Source of the DNA: Lentimicrobiaceae bacterium
GTDB taxonomy: Bacteria; Bacteroidota; Bacteroidia; Bacteroidales; Lentimicrobiaceae
Direction: 5' to 3'
DNA length: 8,516 nt
Assembly: GCA_028697695.1 (NCBI GenBank)
Contig: JAQVEI010000079.1
Coordinates: forward strand, 1 to 8,516
The position numbers and the translations under genes are program-made. The notes beneath the pieces are model-generated. The model worked only from the letters and a program-made list of their open reading frames with translations. It did not search any database and was not told the DNA's origin. This document shows positions 5,893-8,516 of the stretch, piece after piece (the first letter of the stretch is position 1; each line of letters begins with the position of its first letter).

Positions 5893-7269
5893 TTATTCTG
5901 TTGGCGGATCTGCTTTTCTTACCACCAGTTGCGCATTTTCATATTTAATAATCCGGACTGACTCGTCTTTGTCAATATAACCCGATTGTGCAACAGCATC
6001 GAAGAGCTGACCGTCAATCATAATCTTACCTGCGGGTCGTAAAATGGTGTGTGTCTTCCCTGTTTGGCCGATCATCTCCATGTAATGGCTATCCGATGAT
6101 ATATAACCTTCTCCACTGGGTTGGGTGGTCATAAGGGCAAGGTGGCCGAAAAGCTTACTCCTGCCGAAAAGCCTTCGGGTAAGATAAAACGAGCCAATGA
6201 GCGACATGAATGTTGCAATAATTACGATGAAAAACGCTTCTGCCAGACCATTGAGTTGAACACCCTCAAAATTAAAGCCCACGTTGTCGATCATGCTAAG
6301 CGTAAGCCCGGTAAGCATCAATAGAATGCCCGAAATTCCAGCTACACCAAAACCGGGTATAGCAAATATTTCAATAGCCAGTAAAACCAATCCAACAACA
6401 AAAACCAGGATTTCCCAATTGGCGGCAAGGCCTTCAATATAGAGCGGAGCGAAATAAAGCAAAGCTCCAAAAACTGCTGCGCCCAGTGGAAACCCGATAC
6501 CGGGAGTTTGTAATTCAAAATAAATTCCGCCAATTATCAGCATAATGAGCAACCCGCTTACAAAAGGTTTGGTAAGAAAACCGATGATGTGATCTACAGC
6601 GGTAAGCTTTTGTGTAACTATCGTGTAATTCTCTTTGCCGGTTATTTTTAAAATGTCAGCCACGCTGTTTACCTGGGCATTACAATAATTGTATTTTATT
6701 GCTTCGCTGGCAGTAAATGTTATCACCTGATTGCTATCGGTTATACCGGGTATATACACCCTTGGGTCAACCATGCCCTGGGCAATATCCGGATCGCGTC
6801 CGGTAGCCTCTGCGGTAGAGCGCATGGTAGAACGCATGTATGACTGATACTTGTCGGGCATGGCTTCGCCCGTTTGATTTACTACGGTTGCTGCACCGAT
6901 ATTTGCGCCCTCACGCATGTAAATGCTGTCGCAGGCAATAGAAATTAGTGCACCTGCCGATGCCGCATTGTTGTCAATAAATACCCATACCGGAATGGGT
7001 GATTTTAATATCGCGGTTCGTATGGAGTCTGCCGTTTCAACCATACCGCCATAGGTGTTCATGCGAATGAGGATGACCGATGCATTCATCATTTTGGCTT
7101 CTTTCATCGCTTTTTTAGTCCGGTGCCAGACCGGTGGGGCAATCTCTTCACGAATATCGAACTGGTAAATAATTCCAGTCTCTTTGTCAGTTGTATCCGG
7201 CTGAGCAGTGCATGGGCTGTAAAATCCAAAAGCCATAAACGCGATAAGCACAAAAGAAAGCTTTTTCAT
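5893..7269 (-). CDS. nfeD: NfeD-family membrane serine protease, ClpP-class (long form)
   Basis: A 458-residue long-form NfeD protein with three parts. From the ATG at 7269: a signal peptide (M-K-K-L-S-F-V-L-I-A-F-M-A-F-G-F, cleavage probably near residue 22). Next a ClpP/crotonase-like protease domain (about 30-215) with N-T-Y-G-G-M-V at 71-77, N-N-A-A-S-A-G-A-L containing the likely nucleophile Ser104, and M-P-D-K-Y with the likely base Lys140. This Ser/Lys arrangement resembles archaeal PH1510-N (Ser97/Lys138). Then four to five membrane helices between about 237 and 363, and a C-terminal OB-fold NfeD domain (about 395-455, with G-x-T-G and L-R-P-A-G-K-I). Family members are thought to work with SPFH/slipin proteins in membrane quality control; none is encoded next to it here. 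An in-frame ATG at 7305 would add 12 residues before the signal peptide and is less likely. It follows the inositol-monophosphatase-family gene by 100 bases on the same strand. Confidence 0.92.
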   Translation of the reverse strand: MKKLSFVLIAFMAFGFYSPCTAQPDTTDKETGIIYQFDIREEIAPPVWHRTKKAMKEAKMMNASVILIRMNTYGGMVETADSIRTAILKSPIPVWVFIDNNAASAGALISIACDSIYMREGANIGAATVVNQTGEAMPDKYQSYMRSTMRSTAEATGRDPDIAQGMVDPRVYIPGITDSNQVITFTASEAIKYNYCNAQVNSVADILKITGKENYTIVTQKLTAVDHIIGFLTKPFVSGLLIMLIIGGIYFELQTPGIGFPLGAAVFGALLYFAPLYIEGLAANWEILVFVVGLVLLAIEIFAIPGFGVAGISGILLMLTGLTLSMIDNVGFNFEGVQLNGLAEAFFIVIIATFMSLIGSFYLTRRLFGRSKLFGHLALMTTQPSGEGYISSDSHYMEMIGQTGKTHTILRPAGKIMIDGQLFDAVAQSGYIDKDESVRIIKYENAQLVVRKADPPTE

Positions 7270-7369
7270 AGCAATGATGTTGAATGGGATGCGAAGATAA
7301 GCCATAAATTAAGAGGTGCCATCAGCTTTTAGAGTAAACATCTCAATAAAACCAGGAGCTGAAAACTTT

Positions 7370-8182
7370 TCAGGATTTGTTTTCTCCAAAATATTGCCTT
7401 ATCACCTTTAGCATACCGGCGTGTCCCGATGTGTTTCCGGCCAGCAACTCCCTGCCAAATAAATAATTCGCTTCTCCGGTGAAACCGCTAACTACCCCGC
7501 CGGCCATTTCAACAATAAAAGCCCCGGCTGCTACATCCCAGGCGTTGAGCCCGTATTCATAGAAACCTTCAAATCTCCCACAGGCCACATAGGCCAGATC
7601 TGCTGCAGCAGAACCCAAACGACGAATCCCGGCCGTATGCTTCATCAGATGTTCAAATACCCGGAGGTAGGTTGTCAAATGTCCGTAATCCTGATAGGGA
7701 AAGCCTGTAGCCAGCAATGCAGAGTTAAAATCAGTGTTCCTGCTTACGCGAATTCTCTTGTCGTTTAGCCGGGCTTCTCCACCTTTCCAGGCATAAAAAC
7801 ATTCATCAAGGTTTATTTCGTAAACCACGCCAACCACAATTTCATCTCCCTCCATTAATGCAATGCTTACGCAATATACCGGTATGCCATGAATAAAATT
7901 GGTGGTGCCATCAAGCGGATCTATTATCCATTTAAAATATTCATTCTGATGACCCGCTGTATCCTCTTCGGTAATAAACCCTGCACCAGGCACCAATGGG
8001 GTGAGTTGCTCTACAATAAGTGTTTCGGCATTTTTATCAACATAGGTTACATAATTGTGTTCTCCTTTTAGTTCAATGTCCGACTGTTTGAATTTTTCTG
8101 ATTCTGTTTTTATATACGCTCCGGCGTTGGCGGCTATTTGCCGTACCTTTTCGACGATTGCCGCATAGTTGATGGTTTCCAT
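7370..8182 (-). CDS. suhB: Inositol monophosphatase family protein (SuhB/IMPase-like)
   Basis: A complete 270-residue protein of usual family length. The Mg2+-dependent phosphatase motifs are intact: G-F-I-T-E-E-D (68-74, metal-binding Glu), W-I-I-D-P-L-D-G-T-T-N-F-I-H-G (85-99, metal-binding Asp88 and Asp91), and N-A-W-D-V-A-A-G (213-220, Asp216). R-R-L-G-S-A-A-A-D-L (187-196) is the usual substrate-side stretch. Such enzymes hydrolyse inositol-1-phosphate or related sugar phosphates in the cytoplasm; some act on 3'-phosphoadenosine phosphates or fructose-1,6-bisphosphate, and the substrate cannot be fixed from sequence. The ATG at 8182 lies one base after the mtaB stop codon, so the two genes are very likely co-transcribed and coupled; no Shine-Dalgarno is visible. 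The symbol follows common usage for the family rather than proven orthology to E. coli SuhB. Confidence 0.9.
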   Translation of the reverse strand: METINYAAIVEKVRQIAANAGAYIKTESEKFKQSDIELKGEHNYVTYVDKNAETLIVEQLTPLVPGAGFITEEDTAGHQNEYFKWIIDPLDGTTNFIHGIPVYCVSIALMEGDEIVVGVVYEINLDECFYAWKGGEARLNDKRIRVSRNTDFNSALLATGFPYQDYGHLTTYLRVFEHLMKHTAGIRRLGSAAADLAYVACGRFEGFYEYGLNAWDVAAGAFIVEMAGGVVSGFTGEANYLFGRELLAGNTSGHAGMLKVIRQYFGENKS

Positions 8183-8183
8183 T

Positions 8184-8516
8184 TTAACTGTTTGTTTTAA
8201 ATTCTCGTAACGTGCTTACATCAAAAACATCTCCTGCAGAAAAAGTTTCCAACCTTACTTTTTCAATTTTGTTGATGAATGAGGCATCGTATGGTTTGCG
8301 GCACCGTATGTAGTTGCCGGTAAAACCATGCATAAATCCATCCTGCATATCGGACTCCCACAATACTTCCTGTTCGCTGCCGGCATGTTGACCGTAAAAA
8401 TTGTTTTTCAATTCATCCGATAAAAGGTGAAGCTCTTTACTGCGCTGCTGCTTTAGCGTTTCAGGCAATTGCCCCGCCATAATGGAAGCCTTGGTGCCCG
8501 GCCTTGATGAATAGAT
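8184..8516 (-). CDS. mtaB: tRNA (t6A37) methylthiotransferase MtaB, C-terminal part, 5' end outside window
   Basis: The last 110 residues of a radical-SAM methylthiotransferase that converts t6A to ms2t6A at position 37 of ANN-reading tRNAs. The frame is open to the right edge. At the edge it reads Y-S-S-R-P-G-T-K-A, the end of the radical-SAM domain (usual Y-S-x-R-P-x-T-x-A). After a helical linker with R-S-K-E-L comes the short C-terminal TRAM-like domain, L-W-E-S through G-F-T-G-N-Y-I-R-C-R-K-P-Y-D, a combination typical of MtaB rather than MiaB or RimO. The iron-sulfur Cys residues lie outside the window. An internal ATG at 8480 is not the start. Its stop is one base upstream of the inositol-monophosphatase-family gene. 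Confidence 0.88.
   Translation of the reverse strand: MYSSRPGTKASIMAGQLPETLKQQRSKELHLLSDELKNNFYGQHAGSEQEVLWESDMQDGFMHGFTGNYIRCRKPYDASFINKIEKVRLETFSAGDVFDVSTLREFKTNS

Noticed and set aside
7359..7373. Palindrome CTGAAAA-C-TTTTCAG over the stop of the inositol-monophosphatase-family gene, as a terminator.
   Set aside because: A one-base loop forces melting of the centre, the remaining stem is weak, and no T run follows on the minus strand.

Overview
This window looks like a chromosomal segment of a Bacteroidota bacterium. The evidence is the set of protein families (KdtX-type GT2 and GT9 glycosyltransferases, a DUF4153/DUF4173-like membrane protein, a ClpP-class NfeD, a MtaB), the general lack of Shine-Dalgarno sequences ahead of starts, and one good match to the Bacteroidota promoter pattern (TTTG, then TAnnTTTG). 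I cannot place it to genus. No RNA genes, CRISPR array, insertion sequence or phage gene were seen.

Left part (1-2856, + strand): an LPS/cell-surface glycan cluster. It starts with the 3' end of a GT2 glycosyltransferase, which overlaps a complete GT9 (heptosyltransferase-type) gene by ATGA. Seven bases after the GT9 stop begins a heavily decayed lipid kinase (diacylglycerol kinase family), readable across three frames with at least four nonsense changes and five single-base indels. At about 2182 its remnant is joined directly, in a different frame, to the 3' third of a zinc/cadmium-type P1B-ATPase (zntA/cadA-like). Both genes are cut internally at the joint, which looks like a deletion scar. 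The ATPase part is still fully open although it lacks its start, transport channel and phosphorylation site.

Middle (2857-5650): a DUF302 protein and a large polytopic membrane protein on the + strand. The last 22 codons and the stop of the membrane protein run antisense into the 3' end of a macrodomain (ADP-ribose-related hydrolase) gene on the - strand. The macrodomain gene has a recognisable promoter just upstream, which fixes its start.

Right part (5651-8516, - strand): after a 242-base non-coding gap come, in transcription order from the right edge, the 3' end of mtaB (tRNA ms2t6A37 methylthiotransferase), an inositol-monophosphatase-family gene one base after it, and a ClpP-class NfeD membrane protease with its Ser-Lys dyad. 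These look like a housekeeping run.

The genes appear conventional. The most unusual items are the double pseudogene with its deletion joint and the convergent coding overlap. I found no convincing undescribed system.
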